The translations under genes and the position numbers were made by a program. The notes under the pieces were generated by a model. It searched no databases. It saw nothing but the letters and a program-made list of their open reading frames with translations, and was not told the DNA's origin. This document shows positions 1 to 12,247 of a stretch of DNA of 64,000 bases, in pieces; position 1 is the stretch's first letter; every line of letters begins with the position of its first letter. Source of the DNA: Ignelater luminosus (Eukaryota > Arthropoda > Insecta > Coleoptera > Elateridae); assembly GCA_011009095.1 (NCBI GenBank), contig VTPC01008616.1, positions 28,997 through 92,996 of the forward strand, read 5' to 3'.

Positions 1-2466
1 TTTATAGAAATGGATTTTTTTATGCAACATAAAGAGTATATTATAGTTAAAGCTTCCGTAAAATTTGAATTATTTATGAATTATTCTTAGAACACGCAGC
101 CGTAGAAGATTTGCAATTTTATTAAATTTTCTATATACCTACCTATATGAATTTCTTTTTCAAACTTCCGAACGATAGATAATATTGATTTCTTGTTGAA
201 ACTTTATTAAGCTTGTACTGGGTGTAGTAATCAGAATTTCTATTTTCAACAAAACGAAAACTTAATAAAACTCCGTTTGCTCGTAATTTATTAGTCTTCT
301 ACTTCTCGAATGCAACAGGAGAAATTCCTTATCAATTTAACTAGTTGCATAGTACACATTTCTAAAAGCAAGACGCGACTCGAATCTTCAAGTATTTCTA
401 TAGCCCCGAACAACAACACTCAACTAAATTAGAAATTTGGGTCTCCCATATTACAGATTACAAACGAGGAAAAGATTTCATTTCAGCACAGCTGCACGCG
501 AGAATCATAACAGCAAATCCATACATTAATTTCTGCAATATTATGCGGAAATAAAACTACACCGTAGCGCTCCATTATGCTGTTTAATTAAAAATTACTA
601 GGTCTGGTGCGGAAAACGGGCGTCCAATACATTACTTTATTTAAATGAACATTAAAGCATACCCTCGGGTAATTTTAGTTGTGCGTTTTTGAAAAGAATG
701 CAAAAACTCAGCTGCTTTCAACGTTAGTTGTAGATATTCATTGGGGTAGAGCACGCGCAGGCCAAATGTCGCCGTTATTATGGGGTAGGTTATGTAAAAG
801 GGAAGTTTGTCGGAGAACACAAGGGTGCAGAGTAACGTCTGTCTGACGGGCTGCTTTCGCCCTCTGTAGTTATGCGTGCCGAGGGTTGTAGGGCTTGATT
901 AGCAACTACACCTACACGCGCTGGTAATTAAGATATGAGAGGATTACATGAACGTGACTGTCTCCCCGCGTTTTTATCATACACACGTTTTATATAGAAA
1001 AAACGAAACACTTTTATGAATATTTATGTAGTTCATTTGCAAAGTATGTAGAATATTTTTAACCAAAAGGGAATATCAACTTTCTAAATGTACACGTGTT
1101 TAATGAAAGCTCTTTTTTTCGTTTTGTAGAAATGGATTTCAATTAAATTTGTAAAATATGATATACTGTTATGGAGTGCTGTATGAAACATGTTGAACAT
1201 TGCTTTTAATACACGAATCATATTTAGATTGTTCATGTTTTACGAAAAAGAGGAAAATGGCGAAATAAAATATATCCGGTTGAAGGGTCATCAAAAATTC
1301 CCTTTTGAACTTTTTTTTCTGGAACACTGTAGTTACTACTACATTCATTGACATTATTCTCTTTTTGTCTATTTCTATCCGTGTTGATTTAATACTGTCT
1401 GCATCCTGCCTATCTATTTGTTTCTGCTATTATTGGCCTCTACAATTTCGTGTTCTTTTGTGATATTAATAATAGAATTTCATGAAGAACGATTGCGGAA
1501 AATAAATGACTTCATCATCGAGTTTCACATTTCCAACGCCCCTCTTTCCCCTTTTTGCAATCATTAATCTCCAAATCCCTTGTTTGATATTTTGTTTAAT
1601 TTGAATAGATGGTAACTGCCGTTACACTACTACTACCACTAGCTGGAAATTTATACGTTTTGATAACATGGTCATTAACCACCCATTGCTTACAGTAAAG
1701 ATGAAGCTAATGGATGAATAAAGGGTTGTTAGGCAGTAAAATCCCTAATTTTCCGAGTCAATTTCAAATGCACAAAGTAAAGCCACGTCATCCCTTCACC
1801 ATCGATAAAAAGACCCAGAATGTTCTAATCTCTGACCAATTTAAGAATCAAAAGTAATTGGACAGACAGAATTGATGTTGTTTTTTGATTAAAATGTATT
1901 TCGTGGAAAGAAGTTATCAAACTTCAATTTTGGAATTTTGGTCGAAATAAATTCTCACAGAATGCAGCCAAAGTGAACATCAAATTCTAAAAGCCAGTTT
2001 TCGAATATCTAAAATAGTGTTGTTCAAAAAACAGGCAAAACTTTTAAGAATGTCCATATCCTGCTCTTGCAATGAAACCAATGAAACCAACAAAACTTGC
2101 CAAATATAGGTTGTTGCATTTATTTACAATTTACGATTTATTTGAATCTTGAAATCATGTTATACGAGGTCTGTCTTCATCAAGAAATCCAAAAATCATC
2201 AGAACTAGAAATTCTTGCAGCTCCACTCTACTGCTAAAGGTTATAATCTGCGGTATAGTGCAATAGATTTCAACCCAGGTATTCAAGGGCTTTGGTCCTT
2301 GATACCCCGTCAATATAATTAAAGTCGATTTTCTAGTCAAATTTACAGTACTTAGGAATTAAATGTGCTAATCTACATTGGGCATATCTTGAAGTTTTAG
2401 TTTCACAAACTCAAAAGTAACTTATGAGTCTCCCACTTGGACCACTTCATAGTACTTATTTACTTG
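1..2466. other. AT-rich non-coding DNA
   Basis: No recognisable gene or mobile element. The open frames here (up to 61 codons) have no family motif and a composition expected of AT-rich non-coding DNA. I see no tRNA-like B box and no obvious terminal repeat. Confidence 0.6.
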
Positions 2467-2468
2467 TA

Positions 2469-2495
2469 CGAGGGTTGCTATTTATATTTCTGGCC
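2469..2495 (+). repeat. mariner left terminal inverted repeat
   Basis: 27 bp, identical to the reverse complement of 3736-3762, preceded by TA at 2467-2468. Confidence 0.95.
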
Positions 2496-2534
2496 TAACA
2501 ATGAAAAAACAAATATTTATAATCAAAACTAGTT

Positions 2535-3587
2535 TTATTGTTTTTCAAAATATTCTCCATTAAGATTGATACACTTTTCCATGCGTTTGAACCAATTTTC
2601 GAAGCACTTTTTTCACTCTGTTTGAGGCTGCTCCAAAATATGCGTTTTGAAACAAAAAACGGCTTCTTCTGGTGTTGAAAATCGTTGATCACGCAGTTTG
2701 TTTTTGATGTACGGGAATAAAAAGAAGTCATTGGGTGCCAAATCAGGGCTATATGGTGGATGGCCCATCAACTCGACCTTCTGGCTGGTTAAATATTCAA
2801 TTGTTTGAGCAGCGGTGTGAGAGCTTGCATTATCATGATGAAGAATGATTCGCCTCTTCTTTGAAGTTTTCCGAATTTCTCCAATGACTTCTGGCTAACA
2901 AATGGTTGTGTACCATTCAGAGTTGACCGTCTTACGTTGCTCTAACGCCACTGTTGCCACATGACCGGTAATACCAAAGAAACAGGCAACCATTTGCTTC
3001 GATGTGCTTTTTCCGCGAACAACTTTTGTTGGATTTGACTCGTCTTGAAAGACCCACACAGTTGATTGCTGTTTTGTTTCGGGGTCATATGCTTAGATCC
3101 ATGATTCGTCACCTGTGCAGATGTTATTCACAGTCTTTGGTGCACCTTTTGCAAATTCTTTCAACATTTCAATGCACCGGTCGACGCGAGCCTTCTTTTG
3201 AGCATTGGTCAGGTTATGCGGGATCCAACGGGAACAAATTTTTTTTACGGCCAAATGATCATGTAATATCTTGTTGATGCTAGTCATACTAATGCCCAAA
3301 GATGCCTAAATCTCACGGTATGTCACATGACGATCTTGTTTAATCAGTTCACGCATAGCATCGATGTTTTCAGGCACAACGACAGATTTTGGACGGCCTT
3401 CACGGATTTCGTCCTGGAGTGAACATCGGCCACGTTTGAATTCATTATACCAGTTTTTTACAGTGCTGTAGGATGGAGCTTCATCGCTATATAATGTATT
3501 AAGTTCATTGATGCACTCTTGTCGTGATAATCCACGTCGAAAGTTATGAAAAATAATTGCACGAAAGTGTTCACGGATCAATTCCAT
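2535..3587 (-). pseudogene. mariner transposase, four premature stops
   Basis: Cut-and-paste transposase acting on the flanking inverted repeats. Read from the ATG at 3587-3585 to the TAA at 2537-2535, the frame is 351 codons with no frameshift. The N-terminal helix-turn-helix region (residues about 1-90) includes WYNEFKRGRCSL. The linker carries the mariner hallmark WIPHNLT. The catalytic aspartates lie in GDESW, HHDNA and YSPDLAPND, with 34 residues between the last two (DD34D). Four in-frame stops interrupt it: TAG at 3308-3306, TAA at 3095-3093, TAG at 2897-2895 and TGA at 2615-2613. Each looks like one substitution from the expected Glu, Tyr, Leu and Trp codons. The C-terminus NGEYFEKQ is the usual mariner end. 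The protein cannot be made, so the copy is non-autonomous. Confidence 0.95.
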
Positions 3588-3735
3588 TTTTTACTAGGGA
3601 ATGCACTTTTCAATTAACTGCAAACAACACTAATCGCACTCAAATGACAAAATGTTGTGGTTGAGGTAATGTTCAACAATGTAAAGTTTACACCGGAAAT
3701 GTCACCTGACGCCTGAAAACAGTCAGTGTTTCCAA

Positions 3736-3762
3736 GGCCAGAAATATAAATAGCAACCCTCG
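3736..3762 (-). repeat. mariner right terminal inverted repeat
   Basis: 27 bp, perfect inverted copy of 2469-2495, followed by TA at 3763-3764. Confidence 0.95.
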
Positions 3763-3764
3763 TA

Positions 3765-5075
3765 TCAGACAAATAACCATCCTACTAGCACCAAGTCACA
3801 GACTTAGAGAAAATATCGTTTATATTAGATTAACTCGGGAAGGTCAAATAGAATCTAGAAGGTTATATTAAGAAGGTTAATAGAGAATCAAGTTCAATTC
3901 TGGCCACTGTAGATAGTTCGTGGAAGGGTACACCCTGACTCGTGTTCTGGTTTTCAAATAAAAATGGTCTTGATCTGGCGATGAAGACCATACACGGTTC
4001 TACTTCAAGAAGGTTAAAAGCAAAGAATTTTTTAGCGCGACGTGGCCAAGTCGCAGGAAACAGAGTACCGGTTCAAGAAATCTTGAAATAAATTTAAAAA
4101 GTACCGACAATACTATCACAAAATGTTTCAAAAATCATAACCATAAAAGGTTATTTAAAGAGTTAAACATAAAATGTCCCAATGTCTATTAATACGATTG
4201 TGACAGTCTTTACCAATCTCGACGACCGAAACCGCAAGCGGCGATTTGCTCAACATTAAATACCAAATATCATTTGAAAAATAAAGCGTTCAAGTGATAC
4301 ATGTTAATAAGAGAGAATCTTTTTCAACGGACCATACGTTAAGGGAATATGAACCTTAAAAACAGTTTTTATTAAAGTTAAGACAAAGACTTAAATCTAC
4401 TGTGTTAATTTGATTCTAAAGAAATAGAGACAAGTTAACCAAAGCTTCAGCTAGTTTTGAGAACGAATTTGCCATCTGATTTCAAAGGCAACATTTTATT
4501 GATCAGACTAAAAGCGTTAACACGAATGCTTTTAAAAGTCAAAGCAATATCTAAGTAGACAAGATTAAACCTAAAAATTAATTTGAGAATTTAAGCAGAG
4601 TTGGACTCAAAACATCTGGAATTTAGAATTTTAGAAGTATTTGAAATGATAAAATGACACGCAGCTATAAGAAAAAAATATTTTTGTAGTAACTAAATCC
4701 TCTCAGTGACAAGCTAGTAATCTTTACTACAAATCCTTTGACAGCTGGTTAGAAAATTCTTTGATACTCAAACTATTGAAAAAATTAAAAATTCTGATTG
4801 AGACAGTTCATTAAGTTGCAATGATAACCAGCAATTAAGGAAAAATGGTTGCAAGTTAAGTTAGAGATGGAATGCTATTGAATGGATTTTTGAAAGTGTA
4901 ACTAAACAGTCACAAAATTATCAAAAAGAGAACCAAATGCGTTAACTAGCTGGCTGATTGTTTTCCTTTATAATCGTACCATGACAGAATAATTGAAGAT
5001 TGGTCTGAGCAGTCGGATCATTTTGGTTCTGCACAATATCTATACTTCTTTGAAGTTCAACCTGCAAAGAGGGTT

Positions 5076-5078
<3 letters not shown>
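3765..5078. other. non-coding DNA
   Basis: Nothing recognisable: no long frame, no conserved motif, no terminal repeats seen. Confidence 0.55.

Positions 5079-5127
<49 letters not shown>
5079..5127 (+). repeat. (AG)n microsatellite, about 24 units
   Basis: Uninterrupted AG dinucleotide run of about 49 bp. On the minus strand it makes a Leu-Ser run in a 113-codon frame (4942-5283), which is a by-product of the repeat and not a gene. Confidence 0.97.
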
Positions 5128-5130
<3 letters not shown>

Positions 5131-6954
5131 TGAAATGCCTAGAAATTCCTTGTCTATAGAGAATCGGGATGGGTAGAACAATAATGAAGAGTTGATCAAA
5201 AAATATTCCAGCTTACTCAGTTTCTTGTGATTAGAGATCAAGAAACCGTCAGTAGCTTTAAATTCAAATAGAGGTATATGCAAATATCAGATATTTCCTT
5301 TTCTTAATGTATTAACTACAAAGTAATAAATAAGAGACTTTATAAGCGCCTGGCTGCCCAAATTCTTAACGATTTTGTCAAAATCATAAACACTTTCCTT
5401 TTGTACCTTCAACGCTGCGTGCAGGTCAGCAGACAGCTATCACAATCTTTCATTCCAAGGCCTTCATGTTTTATCCTTTGCATGTTCGTATATTTCAATA
5501 TGCCAGCGAATATTGTCTTTAGGATTAAACCGATCGCCGCCATCGGTGTCGGTTTCTCCTATCCGCATAGGTTTCTAGCTTGTCTGAAGACTAAGTTCCG
5601 GTTGTGATCGACTAAACACAATTTCACTAAGAGCTGGGTCACTCTATCTTGCGATCCCAAAATATTAGATCTCTAAAACATACGCCTCGATCTCTCTTCT
5701 GCAACAGCTTTCTACACGTTCTCGTCTAACCTCTTTTGGTTAGTGGAACCGAAATCTAGGCATCGTTCAGAGTCGCGTCTTCATTCTTTCAGTGATTTTC
5801 GGAGGCATTGTAAGGTGCCACCCCCGAACGCTAATTCAGTTACACTGTTCTAATCCGCCCGACCATTTTTTCTTGAGACCTCTTTACATAATCTGCAAGA
5901 GGATGCTTTGTCTAGATCTCAACCACCAATTGGCAAAAATTAGTGATCTGGAGTCTGACATAAATTCTTCTAAAATCGATCTGTCTACTAAGTAATTGAC
6001 TTCAACCAAGAAAACACATTCGATATTTTCCGATGATCTCCAAGCCCCGCTTTGCTGATACAATGAAATGTTTAAACACTTCCCAGCAAGTCTTCTGTCT
6101 GCCATTAGATAATCACCTCCAAAGATACTGCACTTTTCTACACACACCCGCATTCAGCTTTTAGATACTGCGTCCTGTTCCTTTGCTCCAGTTTCCAGAG
6201 GAGAGCCAGCAACTCTAAAAAGAGCCGTTGTTTTCTATCAACATTCTTTCTGACTTTCGTATTTCTCTTAGATTATTAAGATTACTACTACTACTTAACA
6301 AGACTTAGCTAGTCCACCAGCCAATGCAGATGATGATTGATCTGCTTTAATCTAATATATCCAGATCAACCTCCCAAAATCTCATTCTATTGGATGAACA
6401 GAAAAGAATTCCTTAATAGCTGGCCACTTTCAATGGCTAAATTAACATTGATTTAACTTGACTATGGTGGCTGATCTCACAGTAAACTATACCATCGGAA
6501 GAAGTCATGCTCAGGTAGTCAAACAACCTTAAGGCTTATTCGAGAGTCTGTTGACACATAACTAAAGTAACCAAGGCCAAATTGGCAGGACTAACTTGTG
6601 TAACGACAAAATACGTTTGCATATTCAAACGTTATTGTTTGGTTTGATTTCTGCTCTAAAGTTAGTTTGTTTATTCCTGATCTAAACCATTTAAAGTAAA
6701 AATAAAAACGTATGAATACTAAGCGTTTGAACGAAATGAAAAGCGCCTATGGTAATTTAGGAGATATCGTTTCTTTTTGATGTATCCATGCCAGATGCTT
6801 TGACTGACGGGATTTTATTTTTGTAGTCAAATCTAGGATTTTATAATCGTTTGAGTTTTTTGCTGTTTGGAAAAAAATTGAGTTTCTGGGGATGGTTCAG
6901 GGTTTGCTCATTTGTATAATGTTTGCATGATTCTTTATCGACAACTATTTCATC
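5128..6954. other. non-coding DNA, less AT-rich than its surroundings
   Basis: From about 5400 to 6250 the sequence is pyrimidine-rich and somewhat higher in GC, with several 60-90 codon frames on both strands. None carries a motif I recognise. A short (ACT)n run sits at about 6283-6295. It may be a decayed mobile element, but I cannot show that. Confidence 0.4.
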
Positions 6955-8165
6955 AACGAACATCTCGTCCAGCAATAAATTGAGTGATGTTAAGGTCTTC
7001 AATATTTTGTGACTTCCTCAACTTCTCAATAAAACTCCAAATGCTTAGGTGATAACAGCCAACAAGGGAGGAAAGTTTCTTATGCCAACTTTCGATATAA
7101 TTGTTTCGGAAGACAAGCTAAGGTGCCTTCATATTGGTTCCACATCTCACCGATGGAGGCCTTCGCCTATTTTCAGGAGAGGCGCCCCGTCTACTTATCT
7201 TCGAAATAGTCCATTAATGGGTGAAGAATTTCTTCGTGCTGCTGGTAAAACTGTGAATTCGCAAGACCTTTGAAGGATTTAATGACACCTTGAGGAGGAA
7301 CAAATGCTAAAGACATCAGCTTTCGAACATTCAAAGCAGTCTGGATCAGCAATATCAGTAGTAGATCAGAAGATTTTTTAATCTGTCGCCACAGACATTG
7401 GCCGAAGTGAAAGAAACAATCACGAAGTTGAATTCCATCGAAGATTTTAGCTGATTCGAAAATTGTCATCACTGTTGTTGGCTTTAGGTCAGATTTCAAG
7501 TTCTTTAGTTGCTACAGAACTCGCTTGGTCTTGTTTGGGAGAAAAATGTAAACCAGAGGAATAACTACATCAAATTTAATCACATGAATTGTCATTAGTT
7601 GAGTGAAAAGTCTTGAAGGTACCGTCGCAGAACCAATGATCAGAAAAAGACCAAATTTTAAGATTTCTTTCCGTTGAAAAAAAGAGGATTCGATTGGGAT
7701 ATCTGCTCCACTGTCGAAAAGAAGGAAATCTTCTCCAGAAGATATCTTTGAATAAGGACCATCGATGACCAGTTTGCTAAGTGAAGTCGTAACACGCAGT
7801 ACAGGATTTGTCCCCTTTGGAATTTGTTACGCAGTCTTCGAAATTGCTGGAACTGATGGCAAAGCCTCTCGAACAGATTCTGGAATTTCTTCAGTAGCTT
7901 CGCCAATTATCTGCTGCGGATTTGCATTTGTAGTTAATGCTTTTTCTCTGACAACGGTCATGACCTTTGGTGCTCCAACTTTTCCTGCCCGTGCTTACCG
8001 TTTTCATGAACAATGGCGCCATTTTTGGCAACACCTCGTTCTTGGTATGATCCAGTGAAATATTCTTCACATTTTCAATAGGTTCTATCTTCTCGAGTTC
8101 TTTTCTTGTCATAAATAAACTTCTTCTCCAAAAATTGCTGCTTGTTCTTGCTGCTAGTAACATGT
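6955..8165 (-). pseudogene. MULE-type (FLYWCH) transposase fossil
   Basis: Remains of a Mutator-like transposase, spread over three frames on the minus strand. In order: a FLYWCH-like zinc-finger remnant near 8140-8000 (FIYDKKRTREDRTY, then HENGKHGQ; its zinc-binding cysteines mostly lost); a linker with NPQQIIGEATEEIPES; VIDGPYSK and EDFLLFDSG at about 7770-7700; the first catalytic Asp in WFCDGTFK (codon 7626-7624); VYIFLPNKTK; the MULE signature FFHFGQCLWR and MSLAFVPP at about 7420-7300; and the C-terminal NNYIESWHKKLSSLVG followed by IWSFIEKLRKSQ at about 7080-6980. Stops and frameshifts occur throughout. The second catalytic Asp, normally in a DFE-type motif, reads TIFE. I did not find its terminal repeats. 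Confidence 0.85.
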
Positions 8166-8326
8166 TCCAATGACATTTTTATGGTCACAAATCACAAATT
8201 ACAAAATTAAAAATGAGCGTTTGTTCTTGCCACACTGCATACTTGTGAGAAACTGACGCCCCCTATGGCGTTCATCAGTACTCAATTCGGGGTAAAGCGC
8301 CACCTGTTGTGAGGTATACTGCCCTC
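8166..8326. other. spacer between MULE fossil and short-repeat cluster
   Basis: Slightly GC-richer spacer with no identifiable coding content. Confidence 0.35.
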
Positions 8327-8404
8327 TGTCGATGAAATGTCCATGTCGATGAAATAGTTGTAGATGATGTGTCTGTCGATGAAATGGCTGTCGATGAACT
8401 GGCC
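8327..8404 (+). repeat. cluster of four GTCGATGAAATG-like repeats
   Basis: The motif GTCGATGAAATG or a one-to-two base variant occurs four times, starting near 8328, 8345, 8375 and 8390, with spacings of about 15-30 bp. The units differ slightly at their 3' ends (AAATGTCC, AAATAGTT, AAATGGC, AACTGGCC). This could be a small minisatellite or the sub-terminal repeats of a mobile element. Confidence 0.75.
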
Positions 8405-10119
8405 TGCTAAGTGTATAGTAGCTCTTTTCAGTAATGAGGACGTTTATGGTATAGAGGGATTGATTTTATCATCTAATTGGCGGTCTAGGAAGCCTTCCCG
8501 CATGAACTTTACTGACAATAGCGTTAAGAGATGCGACATTGTCGGTTTCTGTTCTATGAACCAAACTGCGACAACTATAAAATTACAAATGGATGAGAAT
8601 GCTGGGTAATACCAGCTGATGTAGTTGGGTTTTAGTTCTCTGACTGAATATAGTATTTGCACAAAAAGCTTTCAGCGAGCTTGATAGCGTTGTACAAAAA
8701 AGTCCGTAAGCATGTGAGGTGTGATGTTTTTTCTTTTCCTCGTTGTGTCTGATTTTATCTTTAGATGCCCTTTTTGATAAATTCCGGTCGTTGAATTGTA
8801 ATAGCATATTTTTGTACAATTCTGCTAAATTAAAACCTATAATCAATGATCATTGATATTAATTAGTTTTATAGTACAAAAAGCAACAAATAACCATTTT
8901 CTAAGTTTTGTTCATTAACCCTTTGCAAATGAATATTTGATTTTGAAGATAATCCCGAAAACTACTTTCTTAACACTTTGCTTGCACTTATCAATTTCCC
9001 GTTGCGGGTCGTTGAGCCTAAATCTCACACTTTGTTAAACTCTGATGCTTCTATTACAAGCTAGTTTCATAATGGCTTAATTTCCTAATGTGAAGCTTTA
9101 TTTAACATTAAAGTTGAATTTTTTGTCATTTTCCTTTAAAATTGATTGCGTGCAAGGCTAATTCCACTCTGAAAAATTAACTTTGTTTACAATAATTATA
9201 TATTTATTACTAAAAACCTTTGTTGCCTTTTAATTATCAGCTTAATTATAAAACAGATCTACCTACTTAAAAATGCTTCATTAACACTTTATCGAACGTT
9301 ATAGCACACGGTCTTACATTTAAACTGTTGTAAGACGGAGCGAGAATCATGATAGATTTAAAGGCTCGCAGCAAAATACATTCAGCTATTTAACCAAAAC
9401 TTTAGGTAACAAATAGGTTAATGCAGAGGTTATATAAAGGGCAAACTAACCCTTAATCCTTTTCGGTCAAACTCCATTCATGAAAATTTTCTTCCTTGAA
9501 CGAGTTCCGAACTTGAAACTTGGGTATAAGTAATTAACCCAAGTAGATTTATTAGTGAATTAATAACCATCTTAAAGCATCAAGTAGGTATGTTACGGGC
9601 TACAGAATGTAAATTTCTTGACCTTAGCTCATAAACTGTAATGTTTGAAGGTAGGTAGTTCATTATGCTAACAGGTCTAATTGTAAGTAAATGCTTTTTA
9701 ATATCAAACTTGTTGAGATGCTCTTTAGAAACTAAACGAAGGAACTTCGAACTACAGTTATAATTCACAATGATGTTAAAATGAAAGCTTTTATCAGAAC
9801 TTGATGATGTTAGACAGAACTGTTTAACATGATTCTATAATTTCAGTAGTTGTAAGATAAACCCACACTGTATGTTTTACCTGACGATTCATAATTTGAT
9901 TTACGGACACCTACATAAGTACATACATTCTATATGATTACCAATATTTACTATTGTTGCCAGCTGCATAATAATGAGATTATTAGTGTTACTGTTACCA
10001 CAGTTAAGTGAAGGGCAGGAGGAAATTGCATCAGACTGTTTTCGATACAGGACACATTTTTTGCGTTTTGGTGTTATCAAGTAAACCAATTCTATAAAAT
10101 TCTATTTTATTACAGGCAG
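8405..10119. other. AT-rich non-coding DNA
   Basis: Nothing identifiable. Short frames only, with AT-driven composition. Confidence 0.55.
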
Positions 10120-10845
10120 CGGTGCATTTTTATCATGAGCCTATTTACCTTTACATCGAGCGGGCCTTTAAAAAAGTTTGGTAAAGGGGCTTCTTAAAAT
10201 TTGTCCGGCTAACTAGCAACTTTCTGCTTGCCTGCCAACATTGTGTGAGTACATCAGGTTTTGCTACGAGGTGGCATATCCTCAGGTTTCATACCTTACC
10301 AGTTGCAGCAGGCGCTAGGATATTTGGTATCTATGGCAGAATCCCTTAATGCGCCTTCGTGTTCATCCCTTTTCCTTCCTCTTACTTTCTTCAGAGTCTC
10401 TTGTTGCAATTTGCCGACGGCACCGTTTATCTTGTAGGTAATATCTTGCAGCTCCTTCGAAGAAACGAAAATGCTAGGTTCGAATTAGAACGATTGGAGG
10501 CTTAGTTCTGAAAGTTGGAAATTAAATCAAACTCACATCATCTTGTTTTGTCATAGCAGATACACTAGAACGCTAGATTTGATTCAAAAAGCATTTGCTT
10601 TTAACTAGCATATGGAACTCATGCTTCCAGCTTTTACTATCTGTCACTTTCTTAACAACAACCTCGTTCAGGAACTTATTTTTCGGGCTCCGTGACGGCC
10701 TAGTTTCTGAACTCGGCCGCGGCAACCCAAGTTGCTTCCTGCAGACACTGTTACACTGCTACAAAACCTTTATCCAATCCGCAATCAATTATCGCTTCAC
10801 GAGGATACCGTCTGAACCACTTTCACTCTTCAGTAGAAGAGTATG
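10120..10845 (+). pseudogene. Jockey-like LINE reverse transcriptase fragment
   Basis: Degenerate non-LTR reverse transcriptase on the plus strand. Motif A appears as YIERAFKKVW (about 10155-10185, expected AFDKVW). Then come ACQHCVSTSG, the catalytic box as LLQFADGTVYLV (about 10405-10440, with FADD changed to FADG), and the following thumb region ENARFELERLEA. LLHCYKTFIQSAINY (about 10750-10795) matches the distal YKTFIRPV block of Jockey-type ORF2. The piece lacks the endonuclease and the N-terminal RT motifs. It matches the fragment at 54150-54790 around motif A (CQHCVST here, RQHCVRV there), so they are probably the same or related families. Many stops; not functional. Confidence 0.75.
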
Positions 10846-12247
10846 AGATGTTGGGCGTCTAGTTGAGGCCTAGAAATTAATTTCCGCAGCAATTTTCCTT
10901 AGTAGTGAAAACAAATGCCAGAACAGTATTATCTACGGATCCTCGCCCACATCAAAACCACCTACTTCGCACTGCTTTTTTGGCATCTGCGATCTTACCA
11001 CAATTTAAATCCCAGTACCGTTACCGTCTTTATCACAAAACAAGCAGACTGCTGTTGCACGTCCCCCCTCACACATGTCATACCTACCGTTTTCAGCTGA
11101 AATCGGTCGGCGGCTTCCTTTAGAAACCAGAAAGCAACATCGGCAGTTGTTGTTGTCGTCATGATCTTTAAGACAAATTATAATCCAGTAATTAATGCGT
11201 TCAAGAATTGCACCGCCTTTGAGGAAATTTGGAAATTTCTGCTTTAAGACAATATCTCTTAGGTCTTACCGTAGTTACCTCTAACACTACCAGCGCTTTC
11301 TCCGTATCTACAACTAAAAACTGCCTTCTACCTTAGCGCTTGGAAGCATCTTGGGCGCCTCAGCTCCTATCACAACATTGCCGCGCTGATGCTGGGTCTC
11401 CGTCAGGATTCAACTCAAATTTAATTTACCTTAACGCAACATTCATTTGCTTGGAAGCAAAACAGCACAGGGTATTAAAAATCCCAACACATTGCAAGAC
11501 AGTAAGAAACACTAAGAAATGTAAAACTTTCTGCTCGAGGAGTATTGTTAACTGTGAAAGTTGATATGATAAATTGTCTTAATCAATTGTCGATTACCGG
11601 CGAAACCAGCTGGCCGGTTTAAGCAAGCTTCTTCCCTTTTTCACCTATGATAAGTTGCGGTGGTTGTTGGTGATAGGTGAAAGGAGAAGCTACTGGGATA
11701 GGGTTGATTCCAAAAGTCAGTTACCAAAGACGATTACGGCGGCGACGCGTGACGTGTCTTGGTTAGAGGCGCGGTATTTGAGGTCGCGGTAGACAATAAT
11801 TTTCAGACTGGGTGCCGCGGTGGGTTTTGGTGATTGCACTGTTCCTGGAATTGGAAGTTCAAATAGGCTGTATAGGATGTATTGTCCTGGCCCTTGTGCT
11901 GTCCTTGGTGGGTGTGGCTGGCGCCTTCCTACAGATCTACAGATAGGTCCTTTTCTCCCTCCCCCTAGGTTTCGTTTGTGCTGCTCGACAGTGTTGTGGA
12001 TTACTTGACTATGGGTGTGAGTGTTGCAAGGAAGGAAGTTTGTTGAATTGAATTATGGGGCATGATGGTGGTGGTCAGCAGTAAACTAAGGAAGGCTCTT
12101 TTAGGATGTGTTCCAATTCGGGGAAATGTTCTCGGCGTTGCTGACTAGGTATGACGGTCGGAAATAGTGATCAAATTCTGAGGATTTCTAGAGAGCTTTC
12201 TTTATTCTGATTTACAGCCCTGTTAAAGTACCGGCCCGTTAACCGTT
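10846..12247. other. moderately GC-rich, probably decayed LINE sequence
   Basis: The composition resembles the two flanking LINE fragments rather than the AT-rich surroundings, and several 60-75 codon frames occur on the plus strand. No motif allows a firm call. It may contain untranslated or ORF1 sequence of the neighbouring Jockey-like copies. Confidence 0.35.

Larger units (their letters stand above)
2469..3762 (-). mobile_element. mariner DNA transposon (1294 bp, full length, dead)
   Basis: A full-length mariner bounded by perfect 27-bp terminal inverted repeats (2469-2495 and 3736-3762) that begin CGAGGGTTGCTATTT. Each end abuts a TA (2467-2468 and 3763-3764), the target-site duplication expected of Tc1/mariner elements. 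The single gene runs on the minus strand and fills most of the unit. Perfect ends together with only point lesions in the gene suggest a fairly young copy. The ends could still be substrates for a transposase supplied by another copy. Size and architecture match the usual 1.3-kb mariner. Confidence 0.95.

Noticed and set aside
4942-5283. 113-codon minus-strand frame with a Leu-Ser run
   Set aside because: The open frame is created by the (AG)n microsatellite, and the rest has no family motif.
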